Shown piece by piece: positions 1-8,759 of a stretch of DNA of 64,000 nt. Each line of letters starts with the position of its first letter. The first letter of the stretch is position 1. Made by a program: the position numbers and the translations under genes. Source of the DNA: Xenopus tropicalis (lineage: Eukaryota > Chordata > Amphibia > Anura > Pipidae); assembly GCF_000004195.4 (NCBI RefSeq), contig NC_030681.2:86677539-86741538 (forward strand). Reading direction: 5' to 3'. Below the pieces are notes generated by a model, which saw only the letters and a list, made by a program, of their open reading frames with translations, did no database searches and had not been told where the DNA came from.

Positions 1-223
1 GCGGTATTGGGTTGATCAGATCATTTGGCCCATAGGCTACTAGGCAGGCCATTGGATGGAGGGCTGTATTAACTAGCAGATCCAGTCTTTAATCTGACAG
101 GAAAATGAAACCTGTCAAATTTTGTTGGGTTGGATAGTCCCATCAGAGAGCCCCATACACAGGCCAATAAGCTGCCAACTGTATTCACTGGAAGCTTTTA
201 TTAACAGTGTATGGCTACCTTTA
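1..223. repeat. Right part of a TTAA-type MITE (GGCCATACAC family)
   Basis: The window opens inside this repeat. Its right end reads GTGTATGGCTACCTTTA, the mirror of the TTAAGGTGGCCATACAC terminus of the complete element at 8476-8759. The internal CCCCATACACAGGCCAATAAG is also typical of this family. The left end lies outside the window. No coding capacity is seen. From 224 to 484 I see no recognisable feature. Confidence 0.55.
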
Positions 224-484
224 CTATTACCCTTTGGGTGGGGAGTGGGCAAACAGGGGAGGGAGTCGGAGGGTCAGGAGAATAAATAAATAATTAGCAA
301 TGTCTTTATTGAGCTCCCGTCTTCATACAAATTTAAGTGGAAAATAATATTTGCTTCAGAATGATCTCTCCATAGGATCACATCCCTTATTTGCAGTAAT
401 AATAACAGTTGACTGCTACACTAAGGGGTCGCTACACATAACAATGTGACTCCAAAGAACAGGTTTGTGCTAATCAAAAGGTAT

Positions 485-1045
485 TTAAAGGGGTGTAAAG
501 GCAAAAAACAATATTGCATGTACTGATTTAAAAATAAGCATATTTGCAATGTACTTCAATTAGAAATGTTTTACTGTTTCTTTAAAATAACCAATTCTGT
601 ACAGCTGACTTCACTGTTTGTCTCCTCTCCCTCCTGAAGCTGCGTACAGGAATCCCCTCCCGGCTGGACAGAGTAGTAAGAAAACTCTCAGCACTACTCT
701 GCATTCCGAAGGGCAGGGAAACAGAGCCGGGTTGTTTATTTATCGTTGAGGCTAACCTCTTTGAGAAACAACCCAGCTCTGCTTCACTGGCCTTCAGAAT
801 GCAGAGTAGTGCTGATAGTTTTCTTACTAATCTGGCCAGCCAGCAGGGAAAGGATTCCTGTATGAAGCATAAAGAGTTAGAAGAGACAAACAGTGAAGTC
901 AGCTGCACAAAATTGGAAACAGCACAAATTTTTAATTGAAGTACATAGCGAATCTTCTTTTTATGTTTACAATCAGTACATGCAATATTGTTTTTTTTCA
1001 GTACATGAATATTTAGATGGAACCTCCTTTTTTCTAATCAAAATG
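485..1045. repeat. Long palindromic (fold-back) MITE
   Basis: Sequence from about 503 to 740 returns as its reverse complement from about 765 to 998. CAATATTGCATGTACTGAT on the left pairs with ATCAGTACATGCAATATTG on the right, and GACTTCACTGTTTGTCTC pairs with GAGACAAACAGTGAAGTC. The arms are about 240 bp with a loop of about 25 bp. The left edge reads TTAAAGGGGTG at 485, which fits a T2/Kolobok-type TTAA element; the right edge is worn. The short ORFs on both strands (582-908, 893-1081) are by-products of the palindrome. Confidence 0.7.
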
Positions 1046-1061
1046 GGTGCCGTTGTGTCTG

Positions 1062-2430
1062 CTGGAACAACCTACTTGTAAATAAAGCATTAGTGAGATT
1101 ATTATATGATCCCCTAATATATTTATATATAGTTATCATATAAGCCCTTAAGCACTTCTTCTCCAGTGTAAACAAACCCAATTTGGCCAGTCTTTATTCA
1201 TAACTGAGACTTTCCATGCCCTTTACCAGCTTAGTTGCCCTTCTCTGGACCCTCTCTAATTCAATAATGTCCCATTTGAGTACTGGAGACCAAAACTGAA
1301 CAGCATATTCTAGATGGGGCCTTACCAGCGCTCTGTAAAGTGGAAAAATAACCCCCTCCTCCTGCAAATGTATGTCCCTGTGCTAAAAACCTTGTTTGCC
1401 CTTGCAGCTGCTGCCTGGCATTGCTTGCTACAGCCAAGTTTATTATCTACAGCGACTACAAGATCCTTTTCCATTATGGATTTGCCTAGTTCAATCCGAT
1501 AAATGTATAAGTGGCTTGCATATTTTTCCATCCAAGGTGCATGCCTTTAGCTTTATCAATACTAAATCTCATCTGCCACTTAGTTGCCCAGATTACCAGT
1601 TTGTCAAGATTCTGTTGCAATGATGTCACATCCTGGATGGAATAACTGGGCTGCATTTTTTTTGTGTCATTAATTAACAAGTTTAATGTACCATTAATAA
1701 CTACCCTCTGTACTCAATCCTGTAGCCAGTTTCCTTTCCATGTCAGAGCTGTCAACCCCTATTTTTTTTGGAGTTACCTGATTTTGGCACCCTCCCCCTG
1801 ATCTCCTATCATCCTACCACATTACCCCGATTTTCAAGCATTCTTTAACGGAGCAAATGCACATGTGTGAGACGTAATTTCCAGTCTTCACGGAAATTAA
1901 ACTCTTGATGTTGCTCATAGCAGCCAATCAGATACTTTGCTTTGGTTTTCTAACTGTTGAAATTTAATTGCTGATTGGTTGCCCTGGGCAACATCACAGC
2001 ATGATACACAGCATGATAAATATACCCCTTAGTAACAGTTTGACTTTGTAAAAGTTAACAGTTCTGCCATGTGCAAACAACTTCACTAAGACCAACAGAC
2101 CTTATTTTAGAAAGCAAAAGTTTGTGGAGCACTGTATCAAAAGCTTTGGCAAAATCCAAGTCGATCACATCTACTGCAACTCCCCCCCCCCATCCAACTA
2201 ACCTCATCATAAAAAGCAATCAAATTTGTCTGACATTTCCTATCCTTCCTAAAACCATGCTGATTACTGCTCATAATGCAATTCTCCTGAACATAATTTT
2301 GAATGTGATCCCTTAACAAACCTTCAAATAACTTGCCCACCACGGATGTCCAACTTACAGGCCTATAATTGCCAGACTGAGATTGTAATCCCTTTTTAAA
2401 TATAGGAAGCAAGCAGACAGGTGCCATTTT
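1062..2430 (-). mobile_element. Decayed CR1 LINE fragment (family A), interrupted and internally deleted
   Basis: Read on the minus strand this matches the reverse transcriptase half of the CR1 copies at 17.2-18.6 kb and 52.9-55.1 kb. From 2427 it encodes a degenerate stretch containing NYRPVS and QHGFRKDR, then about 2160 the motif DLDFAKAF, then from about 1630 down to 1062 the C-terminal region ([13 protein letters not shown], [13 protein letters not shown] and RRLRGDMIT-like blocks, all with stops). The FADD catalytic block is deleted near 1690. A separate element (1744-2066) splits it. It is a pseudogene by many stops and gaps. Confidence 0.8.
1744..2066. repeat. Small TIR element inserted in the CR1 fragment
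   Basis: This 323-bp insert starts CAGAGCTGTCAAC and ends with the reverse complement of CAGAACTGTTAAC, so the inverted termini match at 11 of 13 bases. It is flanked by CCATGT at 1738-1743 and at 2067-2072. Removing one copy restores the CR1 sequence seen intact at about 17330-17350, which proves an insertion. The CAGAG start is hAT-like, but the visible duplication is 6 bp rather than the usual 8. The interior includes a motif common in Xenopus repeats (CAGCCAATCAGAT). No ORF. Confidence 0.75.
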
Positions 2431-2718
2431 TTGGACACTGTTATTAAGGCAAGCTTTGTATCATCCCAAAATTTTGTTTGTTTGTCAGAATGGGATACCT
2501 AATGCACATGTCCATGCACAGGATATACAATTAGATGGTGAGGAGGGAGGGGGAAGTGAGTGCTGAATGGAAAGTGAAAGTAATTGTCTTCCCCACCCCT
2601 ATGTCTTAGGCATAGAGGCGGGGAAGGCAATATAGCTGGGACAGCTGGGATATTTAAATGCCTTTATAATGGTATGGATGTGTTAAGAAAAAAAATAATT
2701 TTGGGTTTCATATTTAAT

Positions 2719-2747
2719 TTAAAAGGGACTTTTATTATACAGCTATT
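2719..2747. repeat. Left stub of a TTAA MITE split by the chromovirus
   Basis: TTAAAAGGGACTTTTATT lies directly left of the LTR element, and the mirror terminus GGTCCCCTTTAA lies just right of it (8351-8362). Together they form a short TTAA-bounded MITE into which the chromovirus inserted at CTATT. The region 2431-2718 before it shows nothing recognisable. Confidence 0.5.
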
Positions 2748-3391
2748 TGTAACGTTCAAGTTAGTTAGGAACCAGTGTGCGACCGCTGGATGCAAAGTCT
2801 GACTCTTACGGTATAACAGGAACTCCCAGCCCTTCCCGGTCTTCACCGACGCCCTTTTGGGGCCCCGGAACTTTCTGCTGCGGTCCAAGCTGGGGTCCTG
2901 CAAACTTTCAGAGTTCAGACAAAAACGGGGTACCGGCAAGGCAAGGCAGAATCGTAGTCGGGGTACAGGCAAAGGTCGAGGCAGGTAGCAAGAATCGTAG
3001 TCGGGCACAGGCAAAAGGTCGAGGCAGGTAGCAGGAATCGTGGTCAGGGTACAGGCAAAGGTCAAAACCGAAAACAACAAACAAAATGCTTAAGCAGGTA
3101 CTGACAATAAACCAGAAGCCAGCTTGGGCAATGAAACACTGAAGGAAGGGGTTTAAATAGCAGTATTTTGGCGCCAAAACAGAAGGGAACCGGAAGAACT
3201 AAAAACCTGTACAAAGATGGCGCCCAAAGCTTCAAGGCGCGCAACTGCGCATGTCCGCGCGTCATCGCGCATGCGCAGTACCGTCGCGCCGTCCCCGCCG
3301 AACCCGGAAGTGTGGGCCCATACCAGAGCGCGTCTGCCAGCCGGCGCGAACTAAGGTAGGAGAACGCGCCGGCCCGGCAGAGCGCCTTACA
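2748..3391 (-). repeat. 3' LTR of the chromovirus
   Basis: This 644-bp terminal repeat is the downstream LTR for the minus-strand element. It is bounded by TGTAA/TTACA and abuts a polypurine tract at 3395-3405. The first about 130 nt (3391-3262) also encode the last roughly 43 residues of Pol. Several small ORFs inside it recur at the same places in the other LTR and are incidental. No canonical AATAAA is visible in the sense orientation. Confidence 0.97.
2948..3064. repeat. 43-bp tandem repeat inside the LTR
   Basis: Units start at 2948, 2991 and 3034 (AGAATCG, AGAATCG, GGAATCG), giving two full and one partial 43-bp unit with the core AGGCAAAGGTCGAGGCAGG. The same array sits in the 5' LTR at 7887-8003. 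In the sense direction it lies downstream of the TATA-like box, so it would be in the transcribed R/U5 part. Confidence 0.9.
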
Positions 3392-6300
3392 GTACCCCCC
3401 CTTTCAGGAGCACCCACCGGGGGCTCCCAAGATTTCTCAGGAAATTTTCTATGAAAGGATCTAATCAAGCGAGGAGCATGAGTATCTTTAGCATTGACCC
3501 AAGACCTCTCTTCAGGCCCAAAACCCTTCCAATGTAAAAGATATTGAACCTTACCTCTGGATACTCGAGAATCAATAATTTCTTGTACCTCAAATTCCTG
3601 TTGACCATCCAGAAGTACTGGAGCAGGAGAAGAATGAGCAGCACAAAATTCATTGTAAACTACAGGCTTGAGTAGAGAGACATGGAAGGAATCCGAAATA
3701 GTCATATTGGGAGGAAGATTCAATCTGACAGAAACTGGATTAATAATGTCCTTGATGGTGAAGGGACCAATAAAACGTGGGCCCAGCTTGTGAGAAGGTT
3801 GATGCAGTTTGATATTTCTCGTAGAGAGCCAAACGGAGTCCCCAACATGGAAGGAAGGGCCAGGACGACGACGTTTATCAGCAGCGGTCTTCTGAAGGGA
3901 GGAAGACTTTTGAAGCGCTTGATGGGCAAGTAACCATAAATTGTTAAAGTCCCGGACCATTACCTCCGCAGCAGGAACATCGGATTTAATTAGTTCAGAT
4001 GGAAGGGCCCTCGGTTGGAAGCCATACACACAAAAAAAAGGAGAGAATCCTAAGGACTCATGTCTGAGGTTATTGTGAGCAAATTCAGCCCATGGGAGTA
4101 ATTCAGACCAATTATCCTGGTTGGACGAAATAAAACAACGAAGAAATTGTTCTAGGGACTGATTAGTCCTTTCAGTCTGTCCGTTACTTTGCGGATGGTA
4201 TGCAGAGGAGAAATTTAATTTGACTTTCAACAATTTACAAAAGGCTCGCCAAAATCTGGAAACAAATTGTACCCCACGATCAGAAACAATACTGGAGGGA
4301 AAACCATGGAGGCGAAAAATTTCTTTGACATAAATCTTGGCTAGAGCAGAGGCAGATGGCAACTTCTTTAAAGGGATAAAATGAGCCATTTTAGAAAAAC
4401 GGTCTACCACCACCAGAATAGCAGACATTTCGGATGACTTGGGTAATTCAACAATAAAGTCCATAGCAATATCAGTCCAGGGTTGTTTAGGCACAGGTAA
4501 AGGAGTCAGTAAGCCACAAGGTAGAGAACGAGGAGTCTTATGCTGTGCGCAAACTGTGCAAGAAGATACGAACTGAGATACATCACGCACTAACGAAGGC
4601 CACCAAAAATATCTGCGGACAAGATCCAAAGTCTTCTTAGTACCTGGGTGTCCGGCCAACAATGAAGAGTGAGCCCACTGCAGCACTTGGGGAACCATGG
4701 ACGGAGAGACAAAGTTCTTATCCAGAGGGCAGGCAGTAGTAGAGTCATCAGAGAGCATCACAGGAGCAATAATACGTTCTGGAGCGATTATGGGAGTAGG
4801 AGGACAATCAGGGGTTTCAGTGACTAGAAGTGACCTAGACAATGCATCAGCCTTAATGTTTTTAGACCCTGGACGAAAAGAAATCACGAAATTAAACCTT
4901 GAAAAAAAAAGAGCCCATCGTGCCTGACGAGGGTTGAGTCTCTTTGCATCAGAAATATACTCTAGGTTCTTGTGATCAGTCAAAATTGTAACAGGCTCAG
5001 AGGACCCTTCCAGAAGATGTCTCCATTCTTCAAGAGCGAGTTTGATCGCCAATAATTCTCGGTTGCCAACATCATAGTTTCTTTCAGCAGCGGAGAACTT
5101 ACGGGAGAAATAGGCACAGGGATGCAAGGAATCTTGGAAAGAAGGCCGTTGGGATAAAATTGCTCCAACACCGACATCAGAAGCATCAACTTCTAGAATG
5201 AACGGGCGAGTAGGAACCGGGTGAGTGAGGACTGGAGCAGAACAAAATGTGGCTTTAAGTCTTTCAAAGGCAGTTTGAGCTTCAGGGGACCAGACATTTT
5301 TGACCCCTTTCTTGGTGAGAGCAGTAATGGGTGCGACAATTTGAGAAAAACCTTTGATGAATCTTCTATAAAAATTTGCAAAACCTAAAAATCGTTGAAT
5401 GGCTTTTAAGCCAACAGGAGGAGGCCACTCGAGGACAGCAGAAAGTTTGACAGGATCCATCATAAAGCCTGAGGAGGAAATGACATAACCAAGGAAGGAA
5501 ATTTCAGACTTGTGGAAATCACATTTTTCTATCTTAGCATAAAGGTGATTTACTCTTAAGCGATGCAGTACTTGTTTGACGTGAGCAATGTGTTCAGGTA
5601 GAGACGAAGAGAAAATCAGTATGTCATCTAGATATACCACCACATAGGAAAAAAGAATATCTCGAAAAATGTCATTAATAAAGTCCTGAAAGACAGCAGG
5701 TGCGTTGCATAAGCCAAAAGGCATGACAAGGTATTCATAATGACCATCACGAGTGTTGAAAGCCGTCTTCCACTCGTCTCCGTGACGAATGCGGATAAGG
5801 TTGTAGGCCCCCCGCAGATCTAACTTGGTGAAAACTTTAGCCCCGTTGAGGCGATCAAAAAGCTCAGGAATCAAGGGAAGAGGATATCGATTTTTAATGG
5901 TGATCTTATTCAAGCCTCGGTAATCAATGCACGGTCTTAACCCTCCATCCTTCTTCTGAACAAAAAAAAATCCAGCCCCAGCGGGTGAATTGGATTTCCT
6001 AATGAACCCTTTAGACAGATTCTCTTGAATATAGTCCTTCATTGCTTGAGTCTCCGGGACCGAGAGAGGATAGGTCCTTCCTCTGGGGGGAACAGAACCA
6101 GGAATCAAGTCAACAGGGCAGTCATAAGGACGATGTGGAGGAAGAGTCTCTGCATTTTTCTTCTCAAAAACATCGGCAAAGTCTGAGTAACATGAGGGCA
6201 GATGGTTAACAGAAACAGAAACAGTAGAAAGGGACACAGCAAAGTTATCGAGGCAATTTGTACGACAAAATGAACTCCAGACCGTGATATCCCCAATAGA

Positions 6301-6687
6301 CCAGTCAATGATGGGATTGTGCTTCTGTAACCATGGGAGACCTAGAATAATGGGTGTAGCGGGACACTGAATGGCCAGAAAGGTGATTACCTCAGAGTGT
6401 AGTGATCCCACTCGCAGGCGGAGAGGAGGAGTGGAAGAGGTCACGAGGCCAGGAGTTATAGGTCTGCCATCGACAGCCTGAGCAGACAGAGGAACCTTTA
6501 GGGGCATCAAAGGAATTCGAGAGTACTTGGCAAAAGACAGGTCAATAAAGTTTCCGGCAGCTCCCGAGTCGAGGAAGGCCTGGCAGGAACAGTACTTGGA
6601 ATTGGACGAAATGGAGACAGGTACCAATACTCGGGTGCGAGAATTATGGGGGAAAAAACTAGCTTCGCCTAGGGAAGTTTTCCCCAA
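3262..6687 (-). CDS. pol: Pol polyprotein: protease, RT, RNase H, integrase, chromodomain
   Basis: This 1141-codon frame begins with TTG, not ATG, and stays open upstream to the slippery site at 6705-6711, so it is probably made as a Gag-Pol fusion by -1 frameshifting. Residues counted from the TTG: aspartic protease DSGA at 40-43; RT about 230-425 with LDLRGAYN (289-296) and catalytic YLDD (352-355); RNase H with D501, E544 and D571; integrase zinc finger H673, H680, C710, C713; DD35E catalytic core D743, D803, E839; GPF/Y-like module near 972-977; chromodomain 1031-1068 with cage-type aromatics F1032, W1053 and W1063. The last about 43 residues are encoded inside the 3' LTR and are arginine-rich. 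No internal stop. A chromodomain at this place is known to steer integration to particular histone marks. Confidence 0.97.
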   Translation of the reverse strand: MGKTSLGEASFFPHNSRTRVLVPVSISSNSKYCSCQAFLDSGAAGNFIDLSFAKYSRIPLMPLKVPLSAQAVDGRPITPGLVTSSTPPLRLRVGSLHSEVITFLAIQCPATPIILGLPWLQKHNPIIDWSIGDITVWSSFCRTNCLDNFAVSLSTVSVSVNHLPSCYSDFADVFEKKNAETLPPHRPYDCPVDLIPGSVPPRGRTYPLSVPETQAMKDYIQENLSKGFIRKSNSPAGAGFFFVQKKDGGLRPCIDYRGLNKITIKNRYPLPLIPELFDRLNGAKVFTKLDLRGAYNLIRIRHGDEWKTAFNTRDGHYEYLVMPFGLCNAPAVFQDFINDIFRDILFSYVVVYLDDILIFSSSLPEHIAHVKQVLHRLRVNHLYAKIEKCDFHKSEISFLGYVISSSGFMMDPVKLSAVLEWPPPVGLKAIQRFLGFANFYRRFIKGFSQIVAPITALTKKGVKNVWSPEAQTAFERLKATFCSAPVLTHPVPTRPFILEVDASDVGVGAILSQRPSFQDSLHPCAYFSRKFSAAERNYDVGNRELLAIKLALEEWRHLLEGSSEPVTILTDHKNLEYISDAKRLNPRQARWALFFSRFNFVISFRPGSKNIKADALSRSLLVTETPDCPPTPIIAPERIIAPVMLSDDSTTACPLDKNFVSPSMVPQVLQWAHSSLLAGHPGTKKTLDLVRRYFWWPSLVRDVSQFVSSCTVCAQHKTPRSLPCGLLTPLPVPKQPWTDIAMDFIVELPKSSEMSAILVVVDRFSKMAHFIPLKKLPSASALAKIYVKEIFRLHGFPSSIVSDRGVQFVSRFWRAFCKLLKVKLNFSSAYHPQSNGQTERTNQSLEQFLRCFISSNQDNWSELLPWAEFAHNNLRHESLGFSPFFCVYGFQPRALPSELIKSDVPAAEVMVRDFNNLWLLAHQALQKSSSLQKTAADKRRRPGPSFHVGDSVWLSTRNIKLHQPSHKLGPRFIGPFTIKDIINPVSVRLNLPPNMTISDSFHVSLLKPVVYNEFCAAHSSPAPVLLDGQQEFEVQEIIDSRVSRGKVQYLLHWKGFGPEERSWVNAKDTHAPRLIRSFHRKFPEKSWEPPVGAPERGGTVRRSAGPARSPTLVRAGWQTRSGMGPHFRVRRGRRDGTAHAR
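3395..3405 (-). promoter_or_regulatory. Polypurine tract (plus-strand primer)
   Basis: In the sense direction GAAAGGGGGGG stands three bases before the 3' LTR, where LTR retrotransposons keep the RNase H-resistant primer for second-strand synthesis. Confidence 0.85.
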
Positions 6688-6711
6688 CTGACCTAGGCGC
6701 TGGAGTTTCCC
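6666..6711 (-). promoter_or_regulatory. -1 ribosomal frameshift signal between gag and pol
   Basis: Sense heptamer GGGAAAC (6711-6705) lies in the X XXY YYZ phase of gag (codons GGA AAC). Slipping -1 enters the pol frame, which is open from here onward. After a 5-nt spacer, CGCCTAGG (6699-6692) can pair with CCTAGGCG (6673-6666), an 8-bp perfect stem with an 18-nt loop. The gag stop codon (6695-6693) lies within the stem. GGGAAAC is also the slippery site reported for PEG10, a domesticated sushi-type gene of mammals. Confidence 0.9.
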
Positions 6712-7670
6712 TGTTGAGGCAGTTGCTTAGGCTTGTTGGGACACATCTTGACAAAATGACCGGTGTTTCCACAATACATACAAAGACCTGCAGACCTTCT
6801 ACGATTACGTTCCTCCACGGAGAGTCTGGTAGCTCCAAGTTGCATTGGTTCATCCATGCAGGCTGGTACGGAGGCTGGAGAGGGTGCTGAAGAAGAGAAT
6901 TCTGGAACAAACCTCCGAGGGCGGTTCTTTTGAAGCTGTCTCTCCCTTAAGCGGGTGTCGATATTAATGACGAGAGAAACCAAGTCTTCGAAAAGAGGAG
7001 GTAAGTCACGAGCAGCTAGTTCGTCCTTAAGAGAGTCATTGAGACCGTGCCAAAAAGCTGCTACCAAAGCCTCATTATTCCAGGAAGTTTCAGCGGCTAG
7101 TGTACGGAAGTCGATGGCGTAGTCAGAGGCAGCACGAGAACCTTGGGTAATTCTCATAAGGCGAGCTGAGGCATTAACCTTTCGACCAGGGGCATCAAAA
7201 ATCCGCTGAAAAGTGGAGAGGAAAGCAGCCGCATTGTTAATGAGAGGATCATCTTGTTCCCAGAGAGGGGAAGCCCAAGCAAGGGCTTTGTCAAAAAGCA
7301 GAGCAATAACAAAAGCAACCTTGGATTTTTCATTTGGGTAGCGATGAGGAAACAGTTCAAAGTGAATCTTACATTGATTCAGAAATCCTCGACAGGTCTC
7401 AGGATCACCTCCATAGCGCAAGGGAGAGGGAATCTTGGGTTCGGAGAGAAGAACAGATGCCGAGGCGGCCCGAGGAGGAGAGGGTGGCAAATCAGGAAAT
7501 ACTTGAGGCAATTGTTGAGGTACCTGTAATGCATCAAGGCGGGTGGTAATGTGCTGTAAAGTCTGCGCTAGGTGCATCTGCTGAGTCTCCTGCTGCTCCA
7601 GACGTTTCATAAAGGCTTCCAAAATGGATTCCAGCGAAGAAGCAGAGGCAGCGGCCTGAGATGGCTCCAT
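6693..7670 (-). CDS. gag: Gag with CCHC zinc knuckle
   Basis: A 325-codon frame starts at an ATG only 16 nt inside the 5' LTR boundary. The N-terminus (about 1-55) is rich in Gln and Glu and could form a coiled coil. The middle (about 75-250) carries the conserved capsid-like pattern of sushi/RTL Gag proteins (FELFPHRYP near 104-112, AWASPLWEQ near 131-139). A C-terminal zinc knuckle has C297, C300, H305 and C310 (C-x2-C-x4-H-x4-C), expected to bind element RNA. Gag would assemble the cytoplasmic particle in which reverse transcription occurs. It ends at TAG inside the frameshift stem, overlapping the fused pol frame. The frame is intact. Confidence 0.96.
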   Translation of the reverse strand: MEPSQAAASASSLESILEAFMKRLEQQETQQMHLAQTLQHITTRLDALQVPQQLPQVFPDLPPSPPRAASASVLLSEPKIPSPLRYGGDPETCRGFLNQCKIHFELFPHRYPNEKSKVAFVIALLFDKALAWASPLWEQDDPLINNAAAFLSTFQRIFDAPGRKVNASARLMRITQGSRAASDYAIDFRTLAAETSWNNEALVAAFWHGLNDSLKDELAARDLPPLFEDLVSLVINIDTRLRERQLQKNRPRRFVPEFSSSAPSPASVPACMDEPMQLGATRLSVEERNRRRSAGLCMYCGNTGHFVKMCPNKPKQLPQQGNSSA

Positions 7671-7674
7671 ATGG

Positions 7675-7686
7675 GCCCAAGCTAAC
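7675..7686 (-). promoter_or_regulatory. Primer-binding site, probably self-primed
   Basis: Directly after the 5' LTR the sense strand reads GTTAGCTTGGGC. I cannot match it to a tRNA 3' end. It can pair over 12 bp (two G-U wobbles) with GCCCAAGCTGGC at 8068-8057 in the same LTR, which lies 30 nt after a TATA-like box and so near the expected RNA 5' end. This is the arrangement described for self-primed Tf1/sushi elements. Confidence 0.7.
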
Positions 7687-8330
7687 TGTAACGTTCAAGT
7701 TAGTTAGGAACCAGTGTGCGACCGCTGGATGCAAAGTCTGACTCTTACGGTATAACAGGAACTCCCAGCCCTTCCCGGTCTTCACCGACGCCCTTTTGGG
7801 GCCCCGGAACTTTCTGCTGCGGTCCAAGCTGGGGTCCTGCAAACTTTCAGAGTTCAGACAAAAACGGGGTACCGGCAAGGCAAGGCAGAATCGTAGTCGG
7901 GGTACAGGCAAAGGTCGAGGCAGGTAGCAAGAATCGTAGTCGGGCACAGGCAAAAGGTCGAGGCAGGTAGCAGGAATCGTGGTCAGGGTACAGGCAAAGG
8001 TCAAAACCGAAAACAACAAACAAAATGCTTAAGCAGGTACTGACAATAAACCAGAAGCCAGCTTGGGCAATGAAACACTGAAGGAAGGGGTTTAAATAGC
8101 AGTATTTTGGCGCCAAAACAGAAGGGAACCGGAAGAACTAAAAACCTGTACAAAGATGGCGCCCAAAGCTTCAAGGCGCGCAACTGCGCATGTCCGCGCG
8201 TCATCGCGCATGCGCAGTACCGTCGCGCCGTCCCCGCCGAACCCGGAAGTGTGGGCCCATACCAGAGCGCGTCTGCCGGCCGGCGCGAACTAAGGTAGGA
8301 GAACGCGCCGGCCCGGCAGAGCGCCTTACA
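7687..8330 (-). repeat. 5' LTR of the chromovirus
   Basis: This is the upstream LTR for the minus-strand element, 644 bp and identical to the 3' LTR except at 8278. The U3 end is GC-rich with many CpG sites; the 43-bp tandem array lies at 7887-8003. It contains the likely promoter (8091-8216). Confidence 0.97.
8091..8216 (-). promoter_or_regulatory. Predicted LTR promoter: TATA-like box, YY1-like and NRF1-like motifs
   Basis: The sense strand has TATTTAAA at 8098-8091, with the proposed RNA start about 30 nt further on. Upstream are AAGATGGCGCC (8153-8163, plus strand), which resembles the YY1 site, GGAAG ETS-like cores, and GCGCATGCGCA (8206-8216), which fits the NRF1 consensus. These are motif matches only. 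Confidence 0.55.
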
Positions 8331-8362
8331 CTATTGATGTTTGGCTGCCGGGTCCCCTTTAA
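8331..8362. repeat. Right stub of the TTAA MITE split by the chromovirus
   Basis: It ends GGTCCCCTTTAA, mirroring the left stub at 2719-2747. It begins with the second CTATT of the LTR element's target duplication. Confidence 0.5.
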
Positions 8363-8475
8363 TGGAATAAACTGAGAACAGTAACAATATAATGCCATTT
8401 TAAATGACAACCATCTCTGTCCTGTGTTTTTAGCAGAAAACCTAATGCCCCAATCGATGCTCTCAAGGACAGCGC

Positions 8476-8759
8476 TTAAGGTGGCCATACACGCACCGAT
8501 AATATCGTACGAAACCTCGTTTCGTACGATATTCGGTGCGTCTATGGTATGTCGGCGAGTCGACCGATATCGCAGGAAGGCGCCTGATCAAAATCTCCCT
8601 TCAGCGCTGAATCGGCAGAAGGAGGTAGAAATCCTATTGTTTCTACCTCCTTACCTGCCGATTCAGCCCTGAATGGTGTGTGGCACATCTGACGATGTTT
8701 CGTGCGACCGATGGTCGCACGAAACATCGTCAGATCGCCACGTGTATGGCCAGCTTTAA
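8476..8759. repeat. MITE made of three consecutive hairpins, TTAA-flanked
   Basis: TTAA at 8476-8479 and 8756-8759 bound inverted termini containing TGGCCATACACG. Inside are three separate stem-loops: 8492-8540 (22-bp arms with a 2-nt bulge), 8606-8667 (arms of about 26 bp with small gaps) and 8687-8735 (23-bp perfect arms with a 3-nt loop). There is no ORF. Related, more worn copies sit at 1-223 and 55303-56343. Confidence 0.85.

Larger units (their letters stand above)
2748..8330 (-). mobile_element. Complete Ty3/Gypsy chromovirus (sushi-like LTR retrotransposon)
   Basis: This is a 5583-bp LTR retrotransposon on the minus strand. Two 644-bp LTRs (2748-3391 and 7687-8330) begin TG and end CA and differ only at 3339 (A) versus 8278 (G). 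The element is flanked by CTATT at 2743-2747 and 8331-8335, a perfect 5-bp target duplication. Inside are a primer site, gag, a -1 frameshift signal, pol with protease, RT, RNase H, integrase and chromodomain, and a polypurine tract. Both reading frames are open. The domain order and chromodomain place it with the vertebrate chromoviruses (Tf1/sushi group). The near-identical LTRs mean a recent insertion. Confidence 0.97.

Noticed and set aside
3168..3454. Small Arg/Ala-rich frames in CpG-rich DNA, and the idea of a host CpG-island promoter
   Set aside because: The same frames recur at 8107-8375 because both places are LTR copies; the CpG richness belongs to the retrotransposon U3.
8313..8322. 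TATGGGCCCA (minus strand, 8252-8261) as the self-primer pairing with the primer site
   Set aside because: The match is mostly the GGGCCC palindrome, and it lies only 70 nt into the LTR with no TATA-like box before it; the 8057-8068 site pairs better and is well placed.
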